Source: Strigamia acuminata
Taxonomy: Eukaryota; Arthropoda; Chilopoda; Geophilomorpha; Linotaeniidae
NCBI GenBank assembly: GCA_949358305.1
Contig: OX442324.1
Span: forward strand, 4,904,001 to 4,968,000
DNA length: 64,000 nucleotides
Direction of reading: 5' to 3'
Shown here: piece after piece, positions 10,187-23,100 of the stretch
Layout: every line of letters begins with the position of its first letter
Numbering within the stretch: the stretch's first letter is position 1
The notes under the pieces: model-generated
The model's database searches: none
Told to the model about the DNA's origin: nothing
Seen by the model: the letters and a program-made list of their open reading frames with translations, nothing else
Made by a program: the position numbers and the translations under genes

Positions 10187-13100
10187 CTAAGAGGTAACAC
10201 TTTGTTTATGACAATAACAAGGTTGTGAGGTGATGTTTACAGCACTCAGATTTTGTCGCATACCTGAAGAAATACGTGGCATTTCGCAAATTTCACATTT
10301 ATACAGTGCGGGGTTGTTAAGGAATGTGCACTGAGAGCAACTCCATTGACGACTGTCATCATCGTGTTCTTGGTGGCTGGAAAGCGGAGGCGTTGCTGAA
10401 GCTAAACAAAAAATAAAAAATAAAAATTATTAACAAAAACGAAACATTAAAATACAACAACTCTGCTCACGTCTCCTATTTATTAATCCTGAAGACGAAG
10501 GAGGAGTTCCGACTGATCCTGACTGGCCTGGGTTTATGTGTTTGTAAAAATCTTCGCTGGTTTCGCCGAGAGGAACTGGAATTCCGAAAAGAATTTAAAA
10601 AAAAAAAACAATCAGTCTTTTAAAATAAAACTTGTTGGTCGTTTTTATCGTTAAATCCAAGCACTCGCCATTTACTGTGACATGACAAATGATTCGGATG
10701 ACAACGACTGATGTTAATCGCTATGTTAACATACCCTGTCCTTTGACTAAAAAATCCACTTCTCGAGACATGCAATCGCATTCCACACGCAGCTTCCGTG
10801 TTTCCTCACGTAGTTTTTTCATTTCGTCGGGCTGCAATTAAAAATTCGACTTAAAAAATTAAAAAAAAAAAAATTACATCGATAAAACATTTTCCCACTC
10901 TCGAATCTAAACACCAGATCAAGATTTACTCGTTTGAGGAAAAGCAGCAGCGCCATAAGATGAAAAACATAAATAGGCAGACGTTTCCATAAAAAACTTT
11001 GATCCTGCTGACTCGGTTTGCGCCTTACAAGCCGATGATAAAAGGGGTGACAGTAAATCGGGTTTGGAAATTAGAAACAGTTTCTCATGCCAGCCAGTTG
11101 ATAAAAAAAACATCTTAAATAAATAATAAGTTAAACTAGTTGGCTTTGATATGTAATCGAACAGCTGCAACCCCTTTTTTGAATGAAATAAATTCAACAT
11201 TTAAGAATAGATAAACCGTGGTGACGCCAATTCTCGACTAGAAAAAAATTGTTTTTTTAAAAAAAAAATGTATCAGACGTAAAAAGTAATTATTAGAATG
11301 GGTGAATGGGAAAGATGAGTGTGCAATTGACGTCAATGGGAAATCAAATTGTTGCCAAATGGCAAAGTGTTTGGTTAACCACGAGCGGGGAATGTGACAT
11401 CACCACTTTGAGAAGTGCTATGCTTCGTTTAAAGCGGGTCTTTTTTTTTTCTACCGTCTTTTTACGCCAAAAGTCCTTGAAGAACATACCAAGACTGACT
11501 AAACATTCCATTTTTAAAGTTGCAGTCACATTAGATTGACTGATAACCCTCAAGGTGCAAGGTTTTTCTCTCTAAATTCAACCCCTTTTGTGAAATATTT
11601 CCATATAAACAGATTTCCAGATTTGTTATTGCGGGGGAGCAAATCATCAGCTCATCACGCCTTAAGTGGGACACGCAAAGCGAAAGCGAGTGAAAAAAAA
11701 TCAAACTAACAAGCATTTCGTTGCGTCTCGTGCCAATACATACATTGAATATTGCTGGGTGCTTCAACGCCTTGATCCTGTTGTACAATCTTAATTCCAT
11801 AGACGAAACTTGTTGACGAATAGTATCCAATTTGAGTCGGTCTTCGTTCAATTTCTGGTGCAAACGGTCCATTTGCGCGCGTTGATGACCAACTAAAGCT
11901 AAAAGTCAAGTTTGGTTATTGTCAAATATAAAAATAAAATTAATAATACTAAATAATAAATAAGAAATAATAATAATTGAAATTCATCTCTTCCTCCAGC
12001 ATTTCCAATCTGTGTTTTGTAAAACGACAAGCAAAAGAAATGAGAAAAATAAAAGGCAAAACAAAACAAACAAAAAATGCACAACAACAACAAGAACAAG
12101 AACAAGAAAAGCAAAAGAAATCAAAATCGAATGCGACTTATCAAATCACCTTGAAGAAAGGATAGGAAAAGAAAAGAGAAAAAAAAAGAAAAAAAAAAGA
12201 AATTCATTGTCGCCTCCTTCCCTTTCTTCAAGCAATCAATCAAAATTTGCATTGATTTATTACCTTTGACGTAAGCCACGTCGCTGTCACACCTTTCATC
12301 GAGTTGAGACAAGTTTTTATTTTCATCTTTAGTGTCCAATTCAAAGTTAGCAGACGAAAGCTTCCGCTCGAGATCGACACAAGTTTGCGAATGTTGATCG
12401 GACATTAACTGACAAGTCGAAGTCACCAATTGATTGCTATTGTTCTCATTCGAATGATTAAGCCTCGTTTCGGCCACACTACATTTGCGCTGTTGCAACA
12501 CGGACGAAGACACAGTCACCGAGCCCGACATAACACTAGCGCTAGTCGTAGAAGACGAACAACTATGAAAAGACAAGGAAGTGGTAGCAGTAGCAACGGA
12601 CAAAGAAGGAGTAGTGGCAGCAGCAGTAACAGCAGTAACAGTAGCAGTAGCAGAAGAAGAGGAGCACTGGCGGGGTCCGGCTCCGGCTCCGGCAGCCGGC
12701 TTGGCAAACTGTCGACTCCTTGAACCCGTGGCGCGATTAAAGGTGATATGAAAGTGTGACTTGGTCGGCGCAAGGCCTGGACTTGCGCTGTAAACCACGT
12801 CGCCGCCGCCGGTCGTGTTAATTTGCACGCGTGGCTGTGGGTAGACGGACGGCGGTTGCAATCTCATGTTAATCGACGTGCTATGCATCACTGGGGGCTG
12901 TTGGGAAGGAGGCGACATGTACCTCGGATCGAATCTATATAAACCCAAGTGTGGCCCGACAGGGTTGATATTCAAACAGGTGACGTGTCGAGCCGGCTCG
13001 AAAGGTGCACGCAGCTCGATCGAGGTCGAGTCGAGAGGAGCTGCGCACGCATTTACATACGCTTGTACTTTGTGCGGGGATTGGTGATGCTGGATGCTGG

Positions 13101-13842
13101 AGGATGAGGAGAGAGAGTACGTGCCGCACGTACCTTGATCATAATTCAAAGCCACCTCGTAATTGTACTGGTTATAGTGCTGCTGGCTCGTGTAATCGTT
13201 CACATACACCGTCGGCGGCTGCGGCTGTAGGTGCGGGTGCATGAAGCCACCGCCGCCGCGAATGGGTGAACGAGCCGACAGTTTCGCGCGGTATTCGGCT
13301 TGGAACGGCTCGTACACATTGGGCACTACGGGTGCCGATTGTGGCGCGCTTCCCACGCGATGGTAGCCTCTGTTGGTTGTCGGCGACGACGTCAGCGTGT
13401 TGCGTCGCATCGACACGTCCCCGGGATACGACTTCTGGCCCGCGTAGCGAAAAGGTAGGTTTTGGTTGTGTAGTTGTTGTTGTTGCTGTTGGTGTTGCTG
13501 GATCGGATACGGTCGCGACGTTTCGTAATGGTTGTAATGATCTTTGTCCACTTTGTTCAGGCTCAGTTCGCTCATGGGTCCGTGCATGTACGTTGAACTT
13601 TGCTGACTCAGGACAGAGATGCAGGTTTGAAGATTATTTGGATACTGGAATAACAAACAACAACGTTTTTATTTCTAACCATTTCATTTCTTTCTTTTTT
13701 TTAAATTCATTTTTTATTTTTTTTTTAAATTTTTGTTTTATTTTACCATATGTACACACGACATTATAATGTGGTCTGGAATTTCGGGAAATTCTTGCTT
13801 TAGTCTACGAAACAACTGCATTGTTAGGTCAGCTGTTGCCAT
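10187..13842 (-). CDS. TAB2/TAB3: TAK1-binding adaptor protein TAB2/TAB3 homologue
   Basis: TAB2/3 bring TAK1 (MAP3K7) to K63-linked ubiquitin chains in TNF, IL-1/Toll and IMD-type signalling. Six minus-strand exons: 13842-13747, 13644-12264, 11898-11744, 10831-10735, 10575-10471 and 10401-10187; 682 residues (human TAB2 693). The N-terminal CUE domain spans about 6-50 ([14 protein letters not shown], then [19 protein letters not shown]). The middle is low-complexity with polyGln at 81-89 and Ser/Thr/Ala runs. A coiled coil covers about 493-576 ([32 protein letters not shown]), matching the TAK1-binding region. A C-terminal NZF finger has W631, C633, C636, T637, F638, C647 and C650, with CEMPR after it; the TF pair contacts ubiquitin in human TAB2. 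The last 20 or so residues are uncertain: a GTATGC donor at 10263-10258 may splice to a further exon. Confidence 0.92.
11328..11335. promoter_or_regulatory. CRE octamer TGACGTCA in TAB2/3 intron 3
   Basis: Perfect palindromic CREB/ATF site inside the 912-bp intron, within ATTGACGTCAATGGGAAA. Confidence 0.4.
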
Positions 13843-13848
13843 GGTTAC
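13835..13848. promoter_or_regulatory. X-box-like palindrome over the TAB2/3 start codon
   Basis: GTTGCCATGGTTAC matches the RFX X-box form GTNRCC-n-RGYAAC with one change, but it is also the Kozak context and first codons of the gene, so function as a binding site is doubtful. Confidence 0.25.
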
Positions 13849-15877
13849 TGGTGTAAAGATGCCAACATTTGATGAGTTCCTTGCAGCGGATTACTGAAAC
13901 GAGGTAAATTGATGCGATTTGAAAATAGAAACATCAAATAAGTCGGTAGAATGCTACTTACTCGACGGAATAAATTAAACGTTCAATTAGTTTGACTCAT
14001 CAAAACAGATTTTTAGCAAAGAAGATGCAAAATATCTTTGCCAACACATTTGAACGCGAGTTGGCTTCACCCAAAATAGCAGTAATGAACCCATGTTAAA
14101 ACGAGACTGATATTTTGGGAAACTATTTCGCACACTGATAACACGACGTCAGGGCATCCCACAACTACTAATAAACATGATTCACGCGTAAATCAATCAA
14201 TTTTATAAATTAAAAATCTTCAACTAGTAACTTGGTTTCACACCCAATTGCCCTCGAGTTTTCGCTAATCATTAAGACGGCAATTCACTGCACGTTTTAG
14301 CACGGATTTTTATTTCCATTAATTCGTTTTCAAAGTGACAAATATAAATAAAATCAAAAAAAAAAAAATTAAAGATTTTTTGATTTTTTTTTTAACAAAA
14401 CCAATAGTTAAGACAGTGGCTTAAGTATTCGTTTTGTTAATCCTGTATCCTTAATTTCTTTTTCTTTATGAATAAATTGATGCACAAAATCGTCTTAAGG
14501 GAAGACTTTAAGGTAGTTGAAAAGTTACCCGGCGGTTGGCATTCGGAAATTAGGAAGTGATTGGGAAAACGAATTGACTCTGGTTATTTTCCACGTGTTT
14601 CTTACCTCATTATACACTCAACCAGCAAGAAATTTCAATGTTACAGTCAACATGTAGCAATCAAACGATCAAACTAAACCCTTGTAAAATTGACCTAAAC
14701 TAACCAACGCTTCATCCCACACCTCAAACCGGAGCGCACCTAATGGCCAATATGTCGGACAGAGTCACGTGATGGCAACTTTTATTTTAGATTTTCTTTT
14801 CAGAAATAAGTGTGCGAGTAATAATTTAAAATTGAAAAAACGATTTACAATATTTTTAAAGCGTTTAAGCTGGTCGAAAACGCATTTTTGCATTTATCGT
14901 TTTCGATTGATCTCGGAGTTGTCCAGGAAGCTCCAGCTAGCTCAAGGTTTTCGGTACTCCGTCGTAATAATGCGCGGCTTGAAGAATCACGAAATCAATG
15001 CAAAATCATTTTTGTTTTGCTTTATATTGTAATTTATAGTTGTAGTTTGCATTGTTTATTAGATGATGTGGTTTTGTGGCAGAATTTGGTAGTGTTAGTA
15101 ATGAACTTTAGTTGTAGATGTTTAAATTTAAAAAAGTGTAAAATATATTATTTTCTTTTATTTCTCTACGAAAATAAAACTCCGATCTCCTTGCAACGGT
15201 ATTTAATCAGCGTACACGGTAATATCGATGACATCTTGCGTGTACAAACTTGTTTGGTTGCTCATTGCTGCACATGCCTGGCATCTAGTGGCAACTAACG
15301 AAACTATGTTGCAAACTCGAGGCAAACCGTTGTAGCCGCTGATCGTATATTGATGACGAATTTAACACGGTTCTGATTGGTTGGCAAAATTTTAACTCTC
15401 AGTTTCAATTTAACCTAAAACAATTACGTAAAATAGTTATAGTTTACAAATTTAATCTATCTTCATATTTCATCGATGAATAAAATAACGCCAACTCAAA
15501 ACACCGTATCTCTAACCATCCCACGTGATTTTCAAAATCTCCGTACCACAACAGTCATATCTCAGAGAGGCCCGCACATACCAGAAAGCAACAATTTCTT
15601 CAATAAAACCATTCTAATCATAATAAAACACAAGTCTAAACCATATAACATACAAACATATAAATATATAAACATTTTTTTATTAAAACCCCCTAACTAA
15701 TACAACATCTAATTATACATATTCGCGAACACAAACGGCCTGTTATAAAATGTTAATTTCGGAGGACGTGGTTCCACCATGCTGTCTATTTAGCAGCCTG
15801 TACTGAAATAAGTTTATCTAATGTTTAAATGATCGTTAAGCCCCGTGGTACTGATAGTCAGTGCATCCAAGTCGCAA
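13843..15877. promoter_or_regulatory. Divergent intergenic region between TAB2/3 and sestrin
   Basis: No coding exon found. Promoter-type elements cluster at 14738-14775: a CCAAT motif (GGCCAATATG), AGTCACGTGATGG with an E-box CACGTG, and a YY1-like GATGGC. A second group at 15340-15400 has CTGATTGGTTGG (inverted CCAAT). The first may serve TAB2/3 and the second sestrin. Transcript starts are unknown. Confidence 0.45.
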
Positions 15878-16153
15878 ATGGCAAATCAAAGTAACAGCGT
15901 GCTTGACAAATCAATACATGATCGATTAGAAGTGGTGCGGAAGCTGCTGCCCTTGGCTTCCCGCGATCCTGTCATGAGGAACGTGGCATTCAACTCTTTA
16001 GCTCATACTTTAGATAAACTTGTGACAGATGCAGAAACAAAAAATTGCACATCACTCATAACCTGTTACGTGCTCAATCTGCTTAAATTATCCATCAACT
16101 GCCCTTACGCCGACATTCGGAACCAATGCAATAACATATTAAATAAATTACAG
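15878..16153 (+). CDS. SESN: Sestrin exon 1 (long-isoform N-terminus)
   Basis: 92 codons from ATG 15878 (MANQSNSVLDKSIHDRLEVV) to NNILNKLQ, followed by a GTAAGC donor. The frame is open upstream to a GTG at 15845, but the ATG has a good context (CAAATGG). NLLKLSINCPYADIRNQC aligns with human SESN1 LLMLSKRCPFKDVREKS just before the RIPRP motif. Any 5' UTR exons were not identified. Confidence 0.88.
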
Positions 16154-17079
16154 GTAAGCAATCTATATTTTATTTCAATTTCCAATTAGAAAATGATCAA
16201 ATATTAAGGTACACACACCAATACGACCCCCTTGTATGTAATTACTCCATTTCTGTGCTCATAATTTGTCTCAGCATGTTTCAATGATAGCCCCATGACC
16301 TAGGCTCAATTTCAATTTGAAATATAAAAAAATGTTTAAAACTTTTTTTGAAAAAAATTAAAAATTTAAAAAAATAAAATAAAATAAATTTTAAAAAAAA
16401 TTAAAAAATTGTTTTGTGATTTTTCTAATGTATGGAATTTATTATACTTTTTTTTTAGATATTATTTTCACTTGTACCGGTATGAGTATTTTCAATTAAT
16501 TATTGATTTTTTTTTTTTTTTTTTGCTCAAGAAAAGTGAAAATAAATCAGTAATGATAGCATGATTTATTTATTTGTTTCACACGAAAAATTGATACATT
16601 TACACAATAAAGCAGACTTTTCTCTTGATAATTAACAAAATTATCAATAAATCAAAAAGATAGAAAAGCCTCATTGTGTAAAAGTTTTTTTTTTTTATGA
16701 TTTTATTTTTTTTTTAATTTTTAATATTTTGTTGCCAAAATTTAAGAATTTAAGCAAAAAGGACTAAAATTTTAATTTTGATTTTCGAAAACTTGACGAA
16801 TTCGCAAAAACAAAATTTCACGTCACACGTCCTAAAATTAAGTTATCCGATTTAAAATTTAAAAATAAATAAATAAAAACTAATTAAGACAATAAACGAA
16901 AGAAAAAAAAATAACCAAAAACACGAAACATTTTTTTTTAATGAATAATAAATGTGAAACGACGAAGAGTTCTTTGACCTGAAAAGACTTTTGAGTATCA
17001 AGAGTTTTATTTATCATTATTGCTATTGATTCCGAGCAAATAAAATGAATGTTTTTTTCCCGATCTTCCCTTCCCGTTT

Positions 17080-17120
<41 letters not shown>

Positions 17121-20100
17121 AAACATTTCCCCCCCTCAGTACACGTTCAAGGGCTTTATATCGAGCTCCTCCTTTGGGGCTGTTGCTAGGGCCGTTAAGA
17201 GGTTGCAAGGGCCTCTCTTGGTGAAATGATGAACGACTTTGTCCTACTTTTTGCTCGCTTCCTTCCTAAAAAAGAAATGAAACGTAACAATAAAAGAAGT
17301 GCGGTTGCTTAGCAACAGAAGCTGTAACCACTAGGGATTAGAAATCGTTACATACGAGTGATTTACATGACGAAATAAATACAAGTGAATGCGCATGCGC
17401 GTTGTGCGTGATTTTGGGAGAAAATCAGAAAGATTTTTATTTCCATTATTTTGGCGTGTAATTTTATTCGAAATGGATGTTGGATGGTAATAATATATGG
17501 AGGAGTTGTTATTTGTTTCCCATTGATCCCATAACATGAAAATAAATATTCAACAAGTTAAAAAATAGATCTGGCATCAAATGTTATGGAGCGGAAACAT
17601 TAAACCGTTTATTATTCTCAACACATTCTCGAAACATGTTGTGATACCTTCTTTGACCACTTGGCCTTGAATATTTGGCATCGCCAACAACACTTGCTAA
17701 TGCCTCGTCATAAAATCATGATGACGATAATTTGAAGGGGAAAAAAAAAGGCGTAGGGAGGGAAAAATCAAAACGATCGCGCTGTGTTATGTTTTTCGTC
17801 ATTAAAATTTTGTGCTTCTCTACGGTGAGATTGAAACTGCTGGCGATTGGTCGGGCTGCGGGAGCCAATCGCAGGAGTGCTCAGTTGCCATGGTATCAGC
17901 TGGTTGCTAAGGAAGCTTCTCCCCTAATGCTTTCGTGGTGAATGCTCAGTTTGAGGTTTCTCTTGGATTGATACTCTCTTTTTATTTATTTATTTATTTA
18001 TTTATTTATTTGTATTTATTTTTTTTATTGGGGGTTTTAATTTTAATTTCGATTGATATAAAATCACCGGCTGCGTTTATATATAACCGTTTGATTCGTA
18101 ATGGAATAAAATTTGTTTTCAACAAAAATTGTTGGTTGGGGTGGAAATGTGTGCGCAAGCGCAGTTTGAGTTTTAAGGTGGACACATTCGATTGAATTTT
18201 CTTTTCTTTTTTTTATTTCTCTGGGTTCGTATAGATTTTTTTCAATACAGGAACTTGGTGGAACTGTACTATGTGTAGAAAATTCATCGTCTTTACGTTT
18301 AAGTGGCTAATATGTTCTGTGAACATGTCGGTTTGGTTGAACAAGAGCGTTTCGGTTCGTGATTCTGTTGGAATCCCGGGTAACTTAATTGGTAGAGCAC
18401 CGGTCCGGCAAACGGGGATCTAAGGTCGACTATCGTCGGAGTCCGAGCTCGTTTTTTTGGAGACCAATGAATTTTCTAGAAATATATTGATTTTTTTATT
18501 CATTTTAGTTACTTGGATTTTTATTTTGTTTTGTTTAGTTGTTGGTTGGTTTGGTTTGGTTTGGTTGGTCGGTGGAGCGGAACAGAAATGGACAAGCCTA
18601 AACGAGACCGGGCAGAGCAAATTGACAAAAACCTACATTCGAAAATTGGTGTTTAAAAATGATTTTGCGAATTATACAGATTGGTTGATGATCTGAAGAG
18701 TTTAAATATTTAAATTTGTGGTATTTATGTGACCGTAATGCAAATTTATGGTATCACATGACCGCAGGAATAATGATGATGATGGTGATGGAAGATTGAG
18801 ATTGATTAATATTTTTATTCATTCATTTATGTTTGCTTAATGGGAGATTTGGAGAAGTTGCAGAATAATATTATAACTTTATTTTGACTATATTTCCATA
18901 AAATTTAAAATATAAAAAAAATAAAAAAATTTAACAACAACAACAAAAAAAACATTTGGATCATCTTAACCTCATTTGCTGGGAGGATAATGGATGTATG
19001 TCGGACGAAGAAAAAAATGTCAGGGGGACATTCTGTTGGCTTTCGAGATCTCGTTTGCTACATCTTTAATGTAATTAATTCTTGGGAATATATCAACAAG
19101 GAATGCTTGGTTTATTAAACTTGTAATTCTAGATGGAAAGTTAATTGAAATCATTTGATAGTTTGCTTGTAAATGTAGGCTTAATGTGGTTTTGTATCAG
19201 GTTCGGCGAATGCAGTCAAAACTTGAAAATAAAAAATAAAAAATAAATGAATAAATTAGTGGGAAAAGTGTGAGGATGTGTTATTCGGAATTTTGGTAAT
19301 TTTATAAATGTGCAGGGTCAGTGGCGCGGTAGGTAATGTAATTAGAAGATTATGTAATTTGGAAGGACACAAACTAATACGTAATTGGGTTTAAAGTAGT
19401 GTGTAAGAGCGGATGAGCCCTCTTCGTGAACATTATCGAGTTGATAACTGCAGATTAAAGCCTGGGGAGTGAGGACGACCGGTAAGGTGGAAAAGCTTGT
19501 TTGATTTGTTTAAAGAAATTAAATTTGTGGGTTTAGTTGTTTATTCAAGCGGAAATAATAGACGCAAACATGTCGCATCTCATTAAAAGTGGATTAACTA
19601 TTTCATTTTCACCAAGTGGCGAGTGAATGGCGAAATGAATGTGAAATTGGAATATTTTTTTTCGATTTATCACGGACCACTAGGAGATGAAGTGGGGAAT
19701 ATAACCCCAAGTATCGCATTTGCGGACCAGATGTTGTACTTCACTTGTAGCTTAACTGATCAAATAAACAAAACACTAGCTGCGTGCATTAGGAAAGTCA
19801 TTCCGACTGCTTCGTATGATTTAAATGGTAAAAAATTAATGAAATAAAAATAAAACACGTTTGAAATAGTCGTTTAGTTAACGTGTGCTGCTGTTTAGCT
19901 GTGAATTAAAGGTGGACACATTTGGGCGCCATTGAAATCTGAATTTCCTAAATGTCAATAGGTTGAGATTTTTGCTGTACCTAGGGAGTTTTTTTTTTTT
20001 TTTTTTTTTAAATATTTTTAAAAAAGAAGTTTTAGCTTGGGTAAAAAAAATTTATATATTCAAAATTTTTTTTTTATTGATCCGGCAATGGATCGGGTTT

Positions 20101-23100
20101 CCAAATTGGCAGAAAAACAAGACACATTTGAATATGTAAAATTTGCTGCTTTTTCCAATATAATCGGAAGAAAATCTCGTAAAACACGACGTTCCAAAAA
20201 AAAAAAAGCTTGTTGATTTGGCATTTTAGCCCCAGATGGCAGCACATGTATTCGAAATGTTTAACCAGTCTTTCAAGCTAATGAAACATGATTCCCATAG
20301 GGGATTCTTCTTCTTTTTTTATTTAATCGTTCCGTACTCCGCACAAAATGAATTTTATTTCCCCGGGTTTCACTTGAAAACGAATCTTTGTGAAGACGAT
20401 TTGATTTTTTTTTTTAATATACTTTTTATATTTTTTATTTTACTTTTTATTATTATTCCCTTTTTTTTACATTTAATAATTTTTCACCTACAATAAATGG
20501 AGAGAAAAAAAATGTATTAAGAAATTTTGACTATAAATTTGTCTCAATTTTCATCATCTTTTTTTCTGCCTGAATGGTTTAAAAACACTTTTCCAAGAAT
20601 AAGTTCCTCTCCCTTTGCATGGAAATCACCAGCAAGAGCGTCGGGATTGTAGCATGCCGTCTCACTGTTCTAGAGTTTTATGGCTTATAAAAGGAAAATT
20701 TACGGCGGAATTCTCGTTGGGATAATTGCGAGTGTGTGTGTGTAAGAGAGAGAGAAAAGTATGAAATGTAAAAAGGCATCATCTGCTTAGAAATTATGTT
20801 AAGTGTGAATTGACAGTGCTGCCACCCATTAACTATTGTTACAAACGGTATTGTATGTTTATGACTCCATTTGAAGTGAGTTTCTGGAAAGAGGGGGAAT
20901 GAAAGAAGGGAGGGACATTATTGTGATGCGGAGATGGAATTTTTTACATTTTCATGGCTCGGGTTATAAAATAAAGTGTAAGAGATGCACAAATGTTGCT
21001 GCCATTTTATCACGTTGTGAAACCCAAGAAGAAGAAAAAAATATTGTAGAAATTTTGTTGTAATAATAACAATAGAAAATACTTGAGGGTTTTTTTTTTT
21101 TTTTTTTTTTTTTTCTCTCTTTTTTTTTCGTGTTGATTATAAAGTTCGAATGGGGAATTGTAATTTGTAAATCCACACACTATAGGTCGCATGATGCCAA
21201 GCTCACTGACTTGAATGCAGATGATTTGGAGAAATGGCGGTTTGTTTGCACACGCATGCGAATTGCGAACTTTTGCAAAAAAGGACCTTTTTTTTTTTTT
21301 TTTTTTTTTTTGCTTTTGGGGTCGTGGCCATGTTTAGTTGAAAATAAAATACAAATATTTTGAAAATAATCAACTATTTTGACGACGCTGGTCCTGGACG
21401 GAGTTATTGTTACAATTGTGCCTCCCAAAAAACAATATGGAGAAACGCGATGTCCAAAAGGTTTGGAGCATTTATTGTGTTTATCGGGGGTGTATCTATA
21501 AATTGGGGCTGCAGAAAGCAGACTTCAGTAGCACTTAGCGGTATGGTTAATTGTGTTCTGGAAATAAAAAAAAAAAAAAAGATCATAGAGAAATGCAATG
21601 GGGGAAAAAAAATGAAAGACAATCACAAACCACTGGGAACAGCCGAAAGCCCTATGAAGAGACTATAGCGTATTTTAATTGTCATTTAAATCTTTTTAAT
21701 TTTTAAAGAAAAAAGGCAATCATATTTTTTGGGCTGCACGTACCGTATTTTACTGATTAAGAGTCGCCCTCGAATAGTAGCCGTGGCTGAGACACCAAGA
21801 ATACCGCAAAAGTGCGGTAAACAAATGTAACAAACGAAAAACCGAAATTGTAATTGCTGACAAAAATGGCAGTGCGGCTCTTAATCGATAAAATACGGTA
21901 CTCTCTTTTGTATCACACATCCAGGTAAGCCTAGCCCTAAGCCTAACCTAACCCGACGTGAAGCGATAGACCTTTTGTGTCTGCGAAAACTCCCTTGTAA
22001 GCAGTATAGTTTTACCTATCAACAGACATTTTGAATCCAAGCATTTTCCACTGTCTATAGACACTTCTTTCTTTATTTTTTTTGTATTTGCCATTTCACT
22101 CTTCATCACGTCATCGGATAAAGTCTAAAACGTCTTTCTGTGTTTTCGGTCGAACGAAAGACTGAAATGGCTTTCAATGTCTTTGTGGATGAAGATCGAA
22201 ATGCTTTTTTCAGCCATTGACAGATGTCAATCGCATTACGTTGGGTCAGCAAGTAAACTAATTTCACCAAAGTTGTGATTTATCGCTACGAGTGTTCCAT
22301 AAATTCTCAGTGTGTGGAATTAGGAAAAGATGAAGAGCAAAGAGGTTGAAAGGCGATCAGATTTTGTCCTAGTTCGAGAACGAGCTTCTTTCCACCTTGA
22401 ACTTCTAATGTGTCCACAGCAGTTGTGAACTGTAGGTTAAAATCGGCGTGCCCTCAGCGCTGAAGTCGGTCAAGCTGTGCATCACGTGACTTGCAGTGCT
22501 ATGCAAGTAGCAGTTTTCCTTTCGATGGCTTGGAAGCGTCTGTAACTTCCGCCATGGACACAGTTGGTGTTGTGTTGATTCAATAATGATGAATTTTGAA
22601 AAGAATTAAAGTTTTTTGATCTTGAAAGGTAGATGCAATAGATTCAAATATTTTTATTAACTAACCTTGATAATAAATATAAAAAGAAATAATTTTATAT
22701 TATACATATTGTTTCATTATCTTTATTAATCGAGATCATAAGTTGATTTTTTACCAAGATTGATAGAAAAAAGATAATCGAAATTTGAGTAACAGATGCT
22801 GCGTGTTTACAATGGACCAACCAAATAATGTGTTTGAAACTTTTCAAATATTTATCTACTTTATTGATTTCTCTCCCAAAATCATAAATAGATAAATAAT
22901 TTTTGTTGAAATAATATTGTCAATGATTTCTAGTTGCATCAGGCTTATTTCTTTTTTTAAAAACAAATTTGTGCACTGAAGAAAATCAAGTTGTGAAAGA
23001 AAGTGTTGGTGAGATTAAGGTGTTGTGAAATAAAGTAACTGGAATGATGTTATTGTCCTAGTTAAACTTAAAAAAAGACCTCAGGATGCATTTATAAACA

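Noticed and set aside
12430-13769. Plus-strand ORFs and a poly-Leu minus-strand ORF
   Set aside because: Shadows of the low-complexity TAB2/3 exon 2.
15845-15877. Upstream extension of sestrin exon 1 to a GTG
   Set aside because: GTG starts are not expected here; the ATG at 15878 has a good context.
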